The notes: generated by a model from the letters alone, not told the origin. 64,000 nucleotides of DNA from Pseudopedobacter sp965218985 (GCA_965218985.1 CBDCMP010000007.1:2046001-2110000), one strand, 5' to 3'. Shown: positions 18,346 to 27,306, counted from the stretch's first letter. Numbers and translations: made by a program.

Positions 18346-18543
18346 ATGTATTTCAATGCTTCTTATTTAAAATGTTCCAGAGATTTGATGAAGCTCTTCC
18401 AAGCCATCATCAAAAACATATTCAATAAGGCATTGTTTAGCATGAAATGCTTTGACAGAAAAGGTTTTAGGTTATGGAACCCTGGTTTGTCTGCCATGAT
18501 GTTTAAATTGCAAAGACCTTTTCTTAGGAAGAAAGAAAAATAA
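18346..18543 (+). CDS. possible small basic protein, doubtful
   Basis: An open frame of 65 residues from ATG 18346 (an upstream TTG at 18307 would add 13). It is basic and rich in Phe, Met and Lys, with KLFQAIIKNIFNKALF and an ending FLRKKEK. I recognise no family. It sits just upstream of the cryptochrome in the same direction, which would be a natural place for a small light-response protein. No clear ribosome binding site or conserved motif supports it, so it may be chance. Confidence 0.25.
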   Translation: MYFNASYLKCSRDLMKLFQAIIKNIFNKALFSMKCFDRKGFRLWNPGLSAMMFKLQRPFLRKKEK

Positions 18544-18641
18544 AAATGTTGAAGATGCGTAAAATATCGCTTTAAATATTGTCAAAATATTAAATAATAG
18601 TCAATTTAGCATCAAACAATAGGAATAGGAGATTCATTTAA

Positions 18642-19985
18642 ATGAGCGGAAAGACGATACTGGTTTGGTTTAGGAATGATTTGCGTATTCATGATAATGA
18701 GGTTTTGCTGGAGGCGACTCAAAGAGCTTCGTTGATTGTTCCGGTTTATTGCTTTGATCCAAGATATTATAAGGAGACAGCATATCATACTCAAAAGACA
18801 GGAAATTTCAGAACCCAGTTCTTCATAGAAAGTGTGGCCGATTTAAAATCTTCATTACGGAAGCTTGGCGGTGACTTATTGGTGGTTGAGGGAGAACCGG
18901 AAAAAATTTTACCGGAGATATGTAAGAGATACGGCGTGGATGAAGTTTACCACCACAGAGAAGTGGCTGCTGAAGAAACAGAGATATCTTCTGCTGTGGA
19001 AGATGCATTGTGGAAGATGCAGATCAATTTAAAGCACTTCATCGGGCATACGCTTTACCATAAGGAGGACTTACCTTTTCCTATAAAAGACATTCCGGAT
19101 ATTTTTACCGCATTTAGAAAAAAGGCAGAACGTGAGGGAGTCATCAGGCCATCTTTTGAATCTCCTCAAAAAATAAACGTCCCAGAAAACCTGGAAACGT
19201 CCGAAGTTCCAGCTATCGAAAGTTTGGGTATTAAACCCCCAAATAAAGATGTAAGAAGCGTGTTGGATTTTAAAGGCGGGGAGACAGAAGGGCTTAAGCG
19301 ATTGAAATATTACCTGTGGGATTCTGACCTGTTGAAGAAATATAAACAAACCAGAAATGGATTGATAGGTGGAGATTACAGCTCTAAATTCTCATCCTGG
19401 CTTTCTGCAGGATGCCTCTCTCCACGGGAGATATATTGGGAGATCAAAAAATATGAGAAAGAGCGTGGTGCAAATGATTCCACTTATTGGCTGATATATG
19501 AATTGTTGTGGAGAGATTATTTCCGCTTCATGTTTAAGAAACATGGCACTCAATATTTCATGGAGGAGGGATTTAAAAATAACCCTCCGGAACACGCTTC
19601 TAATCAGGAAGAGCTTTTTGATAAGTGGAAAAACGGGGAAACGGGTATCCCATTCATTGATGCCAATATGAAAGAACTCAACCAAACCGGGTTCATGAGT
19701 AATCGTGGGCGACAAAATGTAGCTTCCTATCTCGTCAAAGACCTAAAAGTGAACTGGACTTGGGGTGCAGCCTATTTTGAAGAGCAGCTCATAGATTATA
19801 ATCCTTCAAGTAATTGGGGAAACTGGGCCTATGTCGCCGGTGTAGGTAATGATCCCAGAGAAAACCGTCATTTTAACATTGATAAACAAGCGCATGATTA
19901 TGACCCCAAAGGTGATTACGTTAAACTTTGGTTGCCGGAACTTTCTGATCTAAAGCCCGAAGAAGTTCATGAGCCCTACCTTTGA
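18642..19985 (+). CDS. DASH-type cryptochrome / photolyase-family flavoprotein
   Basis: A 447-residue cryptochrome-photolyase protein. The N-terminal domain reads ILVWFRNDLRIHDNEVL and GNFRTQFFIESVADLKSSL. The FAD-binding region has YKQTRNGLIGGDYSSKFSSWLSAGCLSPR style blocks, ELLWRDYFRFM, GIPFIDANMKELNQTGFMSNRGRQ and NWGNWAYVAGVGNDPRENRHFN, the DASH signatures. DASH proteins bind FAD and an antenna (often a reduced folate/pterin) and repair single-stranded or loop DNA dimers; some signal. It is divergent from a pterin- and flavin-related operon, which could supply cofactors. Confidence 0.93.
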   Translation: MSGKTILVWFRNDLRIHDNEVLLEATQRASLIVPVYCFDPRYYKETAYHTQKTGNFRTQFFIESVADLKSSLRKLGGDLLVVEGEPEKILPEICKRYGVDEVYHHREVAAEETEISSAVEDALWKMQINLKHFIGHTLYHKEDLPFPIKDIPDIFTAFRKKAEREGVIRPSFESPQKINVPENLETSEVPAIESLGIKPPNKDVRSVLDFKGGETEGLKRLKYYLWDSDLLKKYKQTRNGLIGGDYSSKFSSWLSAGCLSPREIYWEIKKYEKERGANDSTYWLIYELLWRDYFRFMFKKHGTQYFMEEGFKNNPPEHASNQEELFDKWKNGETGIPFIDANMKELNQTGFMSNRGRQNVASYLVKDLKVNWTWGAAYFEEQLIDYNPSSNWGNWAYVAGVGNDPRENRHFNIDKQAHDYDPKGDYVKLWLPELSDLKPEEVHEPYL

Positions 19986-20081
19986 GCACATAAACTCCTT
20001 GTAAAGTTTGGAATTTAAAAATTAGGAAGACGCTCAAGCACTTCATACAATTGATAAGCTGGCAAATCAAACTCAAAATGG

Positions 20082-20089
20082 TAACTTTG
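20082..20089 (+). promoter_or_regulatory. -7 promoter element of ffh
   Basis: TAACTTTG matches TAnnTTTG and lies 57 bp before the ffh start. The TTG upstream is too far away for the usual spacing, so this is a partial match only. Confidence 0.4.
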
Positions 20090-20146
20090 CCGGGAGATGA
20101 ACCTCTCTCTATCTGATGAAATCGAAAATTTAGAATAGGATAACAC

Positions 20147-21493
20147 ATGTTTGATAATTTGCAAGATAAGCTCGAAGGAGCATTTAAAGTATTAAAAGGA
20201 CAAGGCAGCATTACGGAGATCAACGTGGCTGAAACCATGAAAGAGATAAGAAAAGCTCTTTTGGATGCCGATGTCAATTATAAAACAGCAAAATCTTTCA
20301 CTGATGAGGTAAAGCAAAAGGCTTTGGGGCAGAATGTTTTAACGGCAGTCTCTCCCGGTCAGTTGCTTACCAAGATCATGAACGACGAACTCACTGGTTT
20401 AATGGGTGGGAATGTTGAAGAGCTCCATATCAAAACTAATCCAACAATTATTTTAATTGCAGGATTGAACGGTGCAGGAAAAACGACCTTTACCGGAAAA
20501 CTCGCTAACTTCCTTAAAACTCAAAAAGGTAAAAAACCTTTATTGGTGGCCGGTGACGTTTATCGTCCTGCAGCAATCGATCAACTGGAAATACTGGCCG
20601 GACAAGTTGGCGCAGAGGTGTACACCAACAGGGAATCAACAGATCCCGTGGCGATTGCTTTGGAAGGCATCGCTTACGGAAAGAAAAATAATAATAACAT
20701 CATCATCATTGATACCGCAGGTCGTTTAACTTTAGATGATGCTTTGATGGATGAGATTGCGGAAGTAAAGCGTGCCACCCAGCCTCAGGAGATTCTTTTT
20801 GTGGTGGATGCCATGACCGGGCAGGATGCGGTGAACACCGCAAAAGTGTTTAATGACCGGTTAAATTTCACTGGTGTGGTGTTGACCAAATTGGATGGTG
20901 ACACCCGGGGCGGAGCAGCTTTGTCCATCAAATCGGTAGTGAACAAGCCTATCAAATTCATCGGTACCGGTGAAAAGATGGATGCTCTTGATGTATTTTA
21001 CCCAGAGCGGATGGCTTCCCGTATTTTGGGGATGGGTGATGTGATTTCCTTGGTGGAGAGGGCGCAGCAACAGTTTGACGAGAAGGAGGCAGCCGCCCTT
21101 CAAAAGAAGATCCGTAAGAATAAATTCGATTTCAATGATTTCCTGAGCCAGATTCAACAGATTAAAAAAATGGGCAACATCAAGGATCTCATGGGCATGA
21201 TTCCGGGTGTGGGAAAAATGATGAAGAACGTGGATATTGATGATGATGCCTTTAAAGGCATCGAATCCATCATTCAATCGATGACGCCCTATGAGCGGGA
21301 AAATCCGGATAGCATCAATCAAAGCAGAAGGACGCGTATCGCCAAAGGTAGTGGAAATGAAATGGTGGAGGTGAACAAACTCATCAAGCAATTTGAGGAT
21401 ATGCGTAAAATGATGAAGCAATTTTCAGATCCATCCACCATGGCGAAAATGCAGAAAATGATGAAGGGTATGCCTGGCGGCATGGGCAGGTGA
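20147..21493 (+). CDS. ffh: signal recognition particle GTPase
   Basis: SRP54 homologue that binds signal sequences and 4.5S RNA and delivers ribosomes to FtsY. The N domain is followed by the G domain: GLNGAGKTTFTGKLA near 105, DVYRPAAIDQL, DTAGRLTLDD, TKLDGDTRGGAALS and GTGEKMDALDVFYPERMASRILGMGD. The methionine-rich M domain follows, with PGVGKMMKNV, RRTRIAKGSG and the C-terminal Met cluster. Length of 448 is typical. It is monocistronic or leads into pnuC, 34 bp downstream. Confidence 0.97.
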   Translation: MFDNLQDKLEGAFKVLKGQGSITEINVAETMKEIRKALLDADVNYKTAKSFTDEVKQKALGQNVLTAVSPGQLLTKIMNDELTGLMGGNVEELHIKTNPTIILIAGLNGAGKTTFTGKLANFLKTQKGKKPLLVAGDVYRPAAIDQLEILAGQVGAEVYTNRESTDPVAIALEGIAYGKKNNNNIIIIDTAGRLTLDDALMDEIAEVKRATQPQEILFVVDAMTGQDAVNTAKVFNDRLNFTGVVLTKLDGDTRGGAALSIKSVVNKPIKFIGTGEKMDALDVFYPERMASRILGMGDVISLVERAQQQFDEKEAAALQKKIRKNKFDFNDFLSQIQQIKKMGNIKDLMGMIPGVGKMMKNVDIDDDAFKGIESIIQSMTPYERENPDSINQSRRTRIAKGSGNEMVEVNKLIKQFEDMRKMMKQFSDPSTMAKMQKMMKGMPGGMGR

Positions 21494-21527
21494 ATTTTCC
21501 ATCTGATTGATAATGGTAATCACCTCG

Positions 21528-22115
21528 ATGGATTTATTGGAGTATTTCGGTGTGATAACCGGCTTGCTTTGCGTATGGTTAGCTGCCAAGAATAATATCT
21601 GGAATTGGCCCATCGCCATTTTGAGCGTCACGGTTTACATTTTTATTTTTTTAGAGAATCGGCTTTATGCCGATATGGGGCTGCAGTTCTATTTTTTGGC
21701 GATGAATGGCTATGGCTGGTATTTCTGGAGCAGAAAAAGAACTACTGCCGAACATGAAAGACCAGTGAGCACCATCAAAAAAAGAGATGCTTTCATTGGT
21801 GTAGCCGCAATACTCATCAGCACCCTTGCTTTAGGGTTTTTTCTTTTTAGTTCAACAGATGCAGCTTTTCCTTTCACAGATAGTTTCTGTACTGCCTGTA
21901 GTTTAGTCGCTCAAATCTTCTTGGCAAGAAAAGTGAAGGAGAACTGGCTGTTATGGATTTTTGTTGACATCATTTATGTGGGAGTTTATATCACAAAAGG
22001 GTTATATCCAACGGCTTTAATGTATGCCATTTATATTTATATTGCCTGGATGGGTTATTCGGAATGGCGTAAAGCCCAGCTAGAGGAAAATTATGCAGCA
22101 GAGAAAGTTGATTAA
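21528..22115 (+). CDS. pnuC: nicotinamide riboside transporter PnuC
   Basis: A membrane protein with about seven helices that imports nicotinamide riboside by facilitated diffusion. Conserved features are the LCVWLAAKNNIWNWPIAILS helix, YADMGLQFYFLAMNGYGWYFW and the later WLLWIFVDIIYVGVYITKGLYPTALMYAIYI. ATG 21528 (MDLLEYFGVITGLL) fits family starts; ATG 21513 is possible. The kinase gene starts within its last 23 bases. The pair therefore couples uptake to phosphorylation, which traps the vitamin in the cell. Confidence 0.9.
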   Translation: MDLLEYFGVITGLLCVWLAAKNNIWNWPIAILSVTVYIFIFLENRLYADMGLQFYFLAMNGYGWYFWSRKRTTAEHERPVSTIKKRDAFIGVAAILISTLALGFFLFSSTDAAFPFTDSFCTACSLVAQIFLARKVKENWLLWIFVDIIYVGVYITKGLYPTALMYAIYIYIAWMGYSEWRKAQLEENYAAEKVD

Positions 22116-22623
22116 AATAGCCGTGGTAGGACCCGAATCTACAGGGAAATCGACCATCTCTTCGGCTTTGGCCAAACATTATCATACGGTTTGGGTTCCC
22201 GAATATGCCCGCTATTACTGTGAGGGTTTGTCTGACCCTTGTACGCTGCAGGATGAACTGAATATGTTTTACGGTCAGATTGCTTTAGAGAAAGCTATGG
22301 AGGTGGTGGCACAAAACAACCTCCTGATTTGTGACACCACTTTTTTAACCGTGAAAATCTGGAGTGATCATCAGCTAGGGCTAACACCTCAACCTGTTTT
22401 AGAAGCATTGAAATCTCATTTCTATGATTTTTACATCCTATTGAAAAATGACATTCCATGGCAGGATGATCCTCTGCGGGATTTTAAAGATATGGGGGAA
22501 CATTTCATGCAGGTTTGGCGCAAAGAATTAAAGGCATTGGATGCTAATTATACGGAAGTTGGCGGAATAGAGGATCGGTTAAAAAACACTATCGCCGCCA
22601 TTGATGAATTCCTTAACCATTAA
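22093..22623 (+). CDS. NadR-type ribosylnicotinamide kinase (AAA ATPase)
   Basis: A 176-residue P-loop kinase with Walker A GPESTGKST near residue 13, then EYARYYCEGL, LLICDTTFLTVKIWSDH (Walker B-like) and ILLKNDIPWQDDPLRD. These match the C-terminal ribosylnicotinamide kinase domain of NadR, without the N-terminal HTH and NMN adenylyltransferase parts. It would phosphorylate nicotinamide riboside brought in by PnuC. The start codon lies inside pnuC (23-bp overlap), supporting translational coupling. Convergent with the oxidoreductase gene, 14 bp away. Confidence 0.85.
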   Translation: MQQRKLIKIAVVGPESTGKSTISSALAKHYHTVWVPEYARYYCEGLSDPCTLQDELNMFYGQIALEKAMEVVAQNNLLICDTTFLTVKIWSDHQLGLTPQPVLEALKSHFYDFYILLKNDIPWQDDPLRDFKDMGEHFMQVWRKELKALDANYTEVGGIEDRLKNTIAAIDEFLNH

Positions 22624-22637
22624 ATTCAATCATTCTT

Positions 22638-23654
22638 CTATTTCTTCTCCAGGATAGAAAGTTGCCCTAGAATATCATTTTGATTGATGAAATAAGAACC
22701 ATCTCCTCTGATTGCCTTATACACTTCGTCAAATAGCAATTTATAATCTCCTTTTTCAGCGGGGATCAACTCCTCCATCATATCTCCTCTATCATTAAAA
22801 GAATATAAATGTCCTTCCCGATTCGTTTTTTCTTGGCCGTATGTGGGATCATTGGGTTTCATCCCTGCCTGTAACTGATTTTCCTGTTCGTCTGTCCTAT
22901 CTTTGGTCAGCACACCCTGACTTCCATAAAAAGTGTAAGCTGCCTGTGGTTTAACCACTAACATATTGGTGGTCACAAAAACATTCAATCCATTAGAATA
23001 TTTTAAATGAGCATTTGCAAAATCGTCCACTTCCGTATGTGGACGATTTTTACCATAGATCTTATAGAATTCTGATGGAATGCCAAATAGTGCAATCACC
23101 TGATCTATCATATGCGCTCCTAAATCGTAAAAAATGCCGGCACCGGGAACTGCCTTCTCTTTAAATCCCTTCGGACTGATTTCATTCCTGTACCGGTCAA
23201 AACGAACATGGGCTTCTGTTAATTTGCCTAATCTGCCAGATTTGATCACTTTCTCCACAGCCATGAAATCACTGTCGAACCTGCGGTTCTGATAGGCTAA
23301 AACTTTCAATCCTTTTCTGAAACCTAAAGAGAAAAGTTCTTCTGCTTCTGCTTTAGATATCGAGAATGGTTTTTCTATCAACACGTGTTTGCCTGCGTTC
23401 AATGCTGCCTTTGCGAACTCAAAATGCGTGAAATTAGGGGTGTTCACAACGATGAGCTCAATGCTGTGATCCGCCAATAAAGATTCAATATCACGATAAG
23501 TGGTAATCCCGGGATAATCCCTCTCCATCTCGTTTTTGCTGCGTTCGGTGACTGCCGCCAGCTCAAAACCATCATGTAAGTTGAAAAAAGGGGCATGGAA
23601 AATTTTCCCGGACATTCCGTAAGCCATCAGTCCAACTCTTATTTTGTTGTTCAT
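22638..23654 (-). CDS. Gfo/Idh/MocA-family oxidoreductase
   Basis: A 338-residue NAD(P)-dependent dehydrogenase. The N-terminal Rossmann part begins IRVGLMAYGMSGKIFHAPF, with GMSGKIFH in place of the common GxGxxG. VNTPNFTHFEFAKAALNAGKHVLIEKPF is the family EKP motif near 95. A C-terminal domain follows with YDLGAHMIDQVIALFG containing the H likely used in catalysis. The Gfo family acts on sugars and cyclitols; the substrate cannot be set from sequence. It is divergent from the SDR gene. Confidence 0.88.
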   Translation of the reverse strand: MNNKIRVGLMAYGMSGKIFHAPFFNLHDGFELAAVTERSKNEMERDYPGITTYRDIESLLADHSIELIVVNTPNFTHFEFAKAALNAGKHVLIEKPFSISKAEAEELFSLGFRKGLKVLAYQNRRFDSDFMAVEKVIKSGRLGKLTEAHVRFDRYRNEISPKGFKEKAVPGAGIFYDLGAHMIDQVIALFGIPSEFYKIYGKNRPHTEVDDFANAHLKYSNGLNVFVTTNMLVVKPQAAYTFYGSQGVLTKDRTDEQENQLQAGMKPNDPTYGQEKTNREGHLYSFNDRGDMMEELIPAEKGDYKLLFDEVYKAIRGDGSYFINQNDILGQLSILEKK

Positions 23655-23740
23655 CTCTCAAAGAACGTCAAATTTTGAAAGATGTTCAGTATAAATTTTT
23701 AGAAATGGGTACTTTTAAGGGATCAAATTCAAGTTATAAA

Positions 23741-24499
23741 ATGAATCATATAAAGACCTTCATTCTTAGTGGTGCAGGAAGCGGAATAGGAAAAGCGATA
23801 GCCTTACAATTAGCCGATGAAGGGAATCGCATGATTTTGACAGGAAGAGACGAAAGCAAATTGGAAGAGACAGCAGCCCTATTGAACGGTGATCATCATC
23901 TGATTTTAGCTGCCGATATCAAAGATAAAAGAGAGGTGTTGGTTTGCGCTAACAAGATCAGAGAGGTGGCTATTGATGGCATCATAGCCAATGCTGGCAT
24001 TGGTGGTGAGAACAACTGGGGTGAAGCGGACCGATGGGATGACATCATCAGCACCAATCTCAGCGGCACTTATCATTTTGTGAACGCATTTTTGCCAAAC
24101 TTGCAAAGTTCGCAAAATGATTACAAACACATTCTGTTGACTTCGTCAGTGCTGGCCCGATTGGGCGTGGTAAATTATACTGCCTACTGTGCTTCTAAGG
24201 CTGGTTTACTAGGATTGATGCGTTCATGGGCGATGGAGTTCGCTCCACAGCATATTTTAGTGAATGCCATTGCGCCAGGATGGGTGGATACGGAAATGTC
24301 CCAGAAAGGTTTACAAGGAATCGCGGATGGAATAGGGATCACTAAAGACGAATTCTTTGAAATGGCGATGCAAAGTGTTCCACTAAAAAGAATGAGTCAA
24401 CCTCAGGAGATCGCTGATCTCGTGTCTTACCTATTGAAACAAACCTCCATCACCGGGCAAACCATCGATATCAATGCGGGTTCTGTGATGAATAGTTGA
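23741..24499 (+). CDS. short-chain dehydrogenase/reductase
   Basis: A 252-residue classical SDR. It has the NAD(P)-binding GAGSGIGKAIA at about 11-21, IIANAGIGG near 82 (NAG motif), Ser in LLTSSVLARLG, and the catalytic YTAYCASKAGLLG pattern with Y and K of YxxxK. The C-terminal block is GQTIDINAG. A longer frame opens at a TTG at 23675, but ATG 23741 (MNHIKTFILSGAG) fits family starts. Substrate unknown. It precedes the restriction-modification pair, with 58 bp between. Confidence 0.88.
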   Translation: MNHIKTFILSGAGSGIGKAIALQLADEGNRMILTGRDESKLEETAALLNGDHHLILAADIKDKREVLVCANKIREVAIDGIIANAGIGGENNWGEADRWDDIISTNLSGTYHFVNAFLPNLQSSQNDYKHILLTSSVLARLGVVNYTAYCASKAGLLGLMRSWAMEFAPQHILVNAIAPGWVDTEMSQKGLQGIADGIGITKDEFFEMAMQSVPLKRMSQPQEIADLVSYLLKQTSITGQTIDINAGSVMNS

Positions 24500-24552
24500 A
24501 TGAATTAATTCCCCAAAGTTTTAATTTAAGACCATAGCCCATCAAAAATTCT

Positions 24553-24560
24553 TACATTTG
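24553..24560 (+). promoter_or_regulatory. -7 promoter element of the restriction-modification genes
   Basis: TACATTTG matches TAnnTTTG and lies 18 bp before the methyltransferase ATG, implying a very short leader. A matching TTG at 19-21 bp upstream was not found. Confidence 0.45.
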
Positions 24561-24578
24561 AACTTACATCATAATGAT

Positions 24579-25553
24579 ATGGAAAAATTAAAATTTATAG
24601 ATCTTTTCTGTGGTATTGGTGGTTTTAGAGTGGCTATGGATCAAGCGTGTAAAGAAAATGCCATTATTTCTGAATGTGTATTTTCATCTGATATTGATAT
24701 TCATTGCCAAGATAGCTATGAAATGAACTTTGGGCACCGACCATCAGGAGACATAACCAAGGTTGATCCAAAATCAATACCGAATCATGATATTTTATAT
24801 GGAGGTTTTCCTTGTCAACCTTTTAGTATCATAGGGCAGATGAAAGGTTTTGCAGACATCAGAGGAACACTCTTCTTCCATATAGCTAATATAATTAAAG
24901 AAAAAAAACCTAAAGCCTTCATCCTAGAAAATGTAAAGCAATTGGTAGGTCATAATAACGGACAGACATTAAAAGTTATTATAAGAACACTGCAAGAACT
25001 AGGTTATCATGTGCAATATGCGGTTTTAAATGCATTGGACTATGGTTTACCTCAAAAGAGAGAGCGAGTAATCATAGTTGGACATCAGGAGCCAATTTCA
25101 TTTTCATTCCCTTCTCCAGTACGTCCATTTAAATCTCTTATTGAAATATTGGAGGATAAAGTTGATAAAAAGTATTTAGCTTCTGATTATATTAAAGAAA
25201 AAAGAAAAAATATACATAAATCTGCCTATAAGACTTCTATATGGCATGAAAATAAATCAGGTAATATATGCTCATACCCTTATTCATGTGCGCTAAGGGC
25301 TGGAGCTTCCTATAATTATCTTCTTGTGAATGGAGAAAGAAGATTAACTCCAAGAGAAATGTTCAGGCTGCAAGGTTTTCCCGATTCCTATAAAATAACC
25401 TCCATTGATACTCAAGCTCGGAAACAAGCAGGAAATGCAGTCCCGGTTAATTTAGTAAAGGCGGTAATTTTAAAATTATTGCCTTATGTTGCTTATACCT
25501 TAGACATGGACTGTGTTTTAAAGGAATATGAAATAGATTATAGCCAGGAATAA
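24579..25553 (+). CDS. type II DNA (cytosine-5)-methyltransferase
   Basis: A complete 324-residue C5 methyltransferase. Motif I is DLFCGIGGFR, motif IV is GGFPCQPFS with the catalytic Cys, motif VI is ENVK, motif VIII is QKRERVIIVG. The target-recognition region lies between about 180 and 250, then LTPREMFRLQGFPDSY (motif IX) and QAGNAVPVNLV (motif X). The TTG start at 24558 is less likely than ATG 24579. The stop is followed one base later by the start of a second gene, the probable endonuclease. The target sequence cannot be read from the protein. Confidence 0.95.
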   Translation: MEKLKFIDLFCGIGGFRVAMDQACKENAIISECVFSSDIDIHCQDSYEMNFGHRPSGDITKVDPKSIPNHDILYGGFPCQPFSIIGQMKGFADIRGTLFFHIANIIKEKKPKAFILENVKQLVGHNNGQTLKVIIRTLQELGYHVQYAVLNALDYGLPQKRERVIIVGHQEPISFSFPSPVRPFKSLIEILEDKVDKKYLASDYIKEKRKNIHKSAYKTSIWHENKSGNICSYPYSCALRAGASYNYLLVNGERRLTPREMFRLQGFPDSYKITSIDTQARKQAGNAVPVNLVKAVILKLLPYVAYTLDMDCVLKEYEIDYSQE

Positions 25554-25554
25554 A

Positions 25555-26304
25555 ATGGAAAGAAAATCTCCTAAATTAAGAACTGTAGATAAGTCTTTTC
25601 CTCCGTTCCCATTAAATCAATACTCAAGGGAATTCCCATTTATTTTAGGAAAAGAGATTGTATATCTGTTAGCTTCAAAGGGAAAACCTGTCCTTGAAGG
25701 TCCTGAATGGGAATCGATATTTGCAACAGGCATAGGAGCAGATTGGAAACCATCAAATGTAGGTTTAGACGATGTTATTTTAGGAAATACGGCCTGGGGG
25801 GCAAAAACAGTAAAATCTTCGAAACCATTTAAGCAAAAGAAGGTAAGATTGATATCAGGAAGAAACTCTCCAGTTTACTCTTATGGAGATACAATTGACA
25901 TTCATGCGAATCCAAATGTTGTAGGTGTGGCTGTATTAGACATTTGGAATGAAAGGGTTTCTGCAATAAGGGAAAAATTTCAAAACCTCAGAACAGTTGT
26001 ATTAATAAAATCTAATGATTTGACAGAAGTTGTTGTTTTTGAATTTGACACAATAAGATATGACCCTGAACTTTATGTTTGGGAATGGAATAAAAATGGT
26101 AATCTTCGTGGTATTGATAAATCATCAATGGAACATCGTTTCACATGGCAACCACATGGTTCGCAATTTACAATTATTGAAAATGTTCCTGATAATAGTT
26201 TAACCATAACCATTAAGCAACCTGAAACTTTGGACAAGGAAAATGTTTTAAAAGCTTTAGGTTTCGATAGATCTTGGATTAATATAGTTAAAAGAAGTCG
26301 TTGA
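25555..26304 (+). CDS. probable type II restriction endonuclease
   Basis: A 249-residue protein starting one base after the methyltransferase stop, the standard layout of a type II system. I do not recognise the family by name. A plausible PD-(D/E)xK centre is D72-D73 (GLDDVIL) followed by G82-A83-K84 (WGAKTVK), with E51 or E53 upstream. This is the right spacing for metal-dependent nucleases. The C-terminal half is beta-rich and aromatic, suited to DNA recognition. The call rests on position, size and this motif. Composition looks more AT-rich by eye than the flanks. Confidence 0.72.
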   Translation: MERKSPKLRTVDKSFPPFPLNQYSREFPFILGKEIVYLLASKGKPVLEGPEWESIFATGIGADWKPSNVGLDDVILGNTAWGAKTVKSSKPFKQKKVRLISGRNSPVYSYGDTIDIHANPNVVGVAVLDIWNERVSAIREKFQNLRTVVLIKSNDLTEVVVFEFDTIRYDPELYVWEWNKNGNLRGIDKSSMEHRFTWQPHGSQFTIIENVPDNSLTITIKQPETLDKENVLKALGFDRSWINIVKRSR

Positions 26305-26308
26305 TTTG

Positions 26309-27292
26309 CTATAAAGCTAATTCGATATTTTCAGCAGCTCTGAATTCTCCCTCTTCATCAAACAAAAAACTCATCGGTCGCTTCGGATTTTTGATGATCT
26401 CCAATAATAGAAATCCCCATTTTTTCCAAAAATTTTCTAAAACCTGTCCATATATTTTAAGTTGCCAATCGTCGAAAATGGGTTTGGCGTTCATCCCTCT
26501 CAGTGGCATGGCCTCCATAAAGATCATATCTTCTGTAGGAATGATGTGGTATTCTGGCAAACGGTTAAAAAGATAGGCAGAATAAAATACTTTTGCGCAG
26601 AGCTCTTCAAATTGTATGGGATGAAGGGTTTCGAGTCTAATCTTCTCCCAAAGCTCTTCATGATATCTTTTATTCGCCCCGTTGTCCTGCAAATTCACCA
26701 ATAAGCCAAAATCCTTCATTCTTAGAGAGAAGGTGAGCGTGTTGATCTCATCGCGATAAGCGAATTCATCTTCTGAATTATTCACTTTGGAGACGAAGAC
26801 ACTATAAGGTTTAAAGCCTTCGAACTGAATGGGTTGATTCACTGACTGTAACATACTATGTAACATGCCGAATTTATGAATCAATCCCTGCGACATATTA
26901 AAGCCATTTTCGAACGCATGCTGCTGTTTGATGGCCGCTTGTATCTCGTTAAAAATGACACCATACACCATCTTAGCCACCCATTGAAAAAGAAATGTTT
27001 CATCCAGGTCTTTCACGGCATCATATCCCTTTCTAAATGCATCCTGGATCACATTTTCTAATTCTTCGAACTTATTTTTTACTGGAAGAGAACAGGGAAC
27101 CGTTATATCTGCATAGGTCGACATGCTTTCATCCAGCATTTTAAACGGCAAATCAGCCAAATGATGATCTTTGTTCAACCAATCCGCAAAAATGGATAAG
27201 GTTTCTTTGTGAGCTAATCGCTTTCCGGTTAAAAAACAATGTCCATCATCAAAGCGCATTTTTTCAAAGGGATGATACAATTCTGGCTGCAT
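26309..27292 (-). CDS. conserved hypothetical protein (Bacteroidota)
   Basis: A 327-residue soluble protein of no family I can name. It begins MQPELYHPFEKMRFDDGHCFLTGKRL, where a Cys-containing HCFLTG segment resembles a structural loop. It is helical over most of its length, with EMQ-type helices around 90-200 and a C-terminal segment FWKKWGFLLLEIIKN. No transmembrane helix and no signal peptide are visible. It stands alone between the restriction genes (convergent, 4 bp apart) and the ada/alkB operon. No function can be assigned. Confidence 0.7.
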   Translation of the reverse strand: MQPELYHPFEKMRFDDGHCFLTGKRLAHKETLSIFADWLNKDHHLADLPFKMLDESMSTYADITVPCSLPVKNKFEELENVIQDAFRKGYDAVKDLDETFLFQWVAKMVYGVIFNEIQAAIKQQHAFENGFNMSQGLIHKFGMLHSMLQSVNQPIQFEGFKPYSVFVSKVNNSEDEFAYRDEINTLTFSLRMKDFGLLVNLQDNGANKRYHEELWEKIRLETLHPIQFEELCAKVFYSAYLFNRLPEYHIIPTEDMIFMEAMPLRGMNAKPIFDDWQLKIYGQVLENFWKKWGFLLLEIIKNPKRPMSFLFDEEGEFRAAENIELAL

Positions 27293-27306
27293 GGCGTAAA
27301 AATACT

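Larger units (their letters stand above)
18232..18641 (+). other. divergent regulatory region between queD and the DASH cryptochrome
   Basis: This 410-bp region separates divergent genes. The left part holds two near-palindromic TGTTWAACA sites and a queD promoter candidate. The middle holds a small doubtful frame (18346-18543). The right 100 bp is very AT-rich and leads into the cryptochrome start; no clear TAnnTTTG element was found there. Confidence 0.6.
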
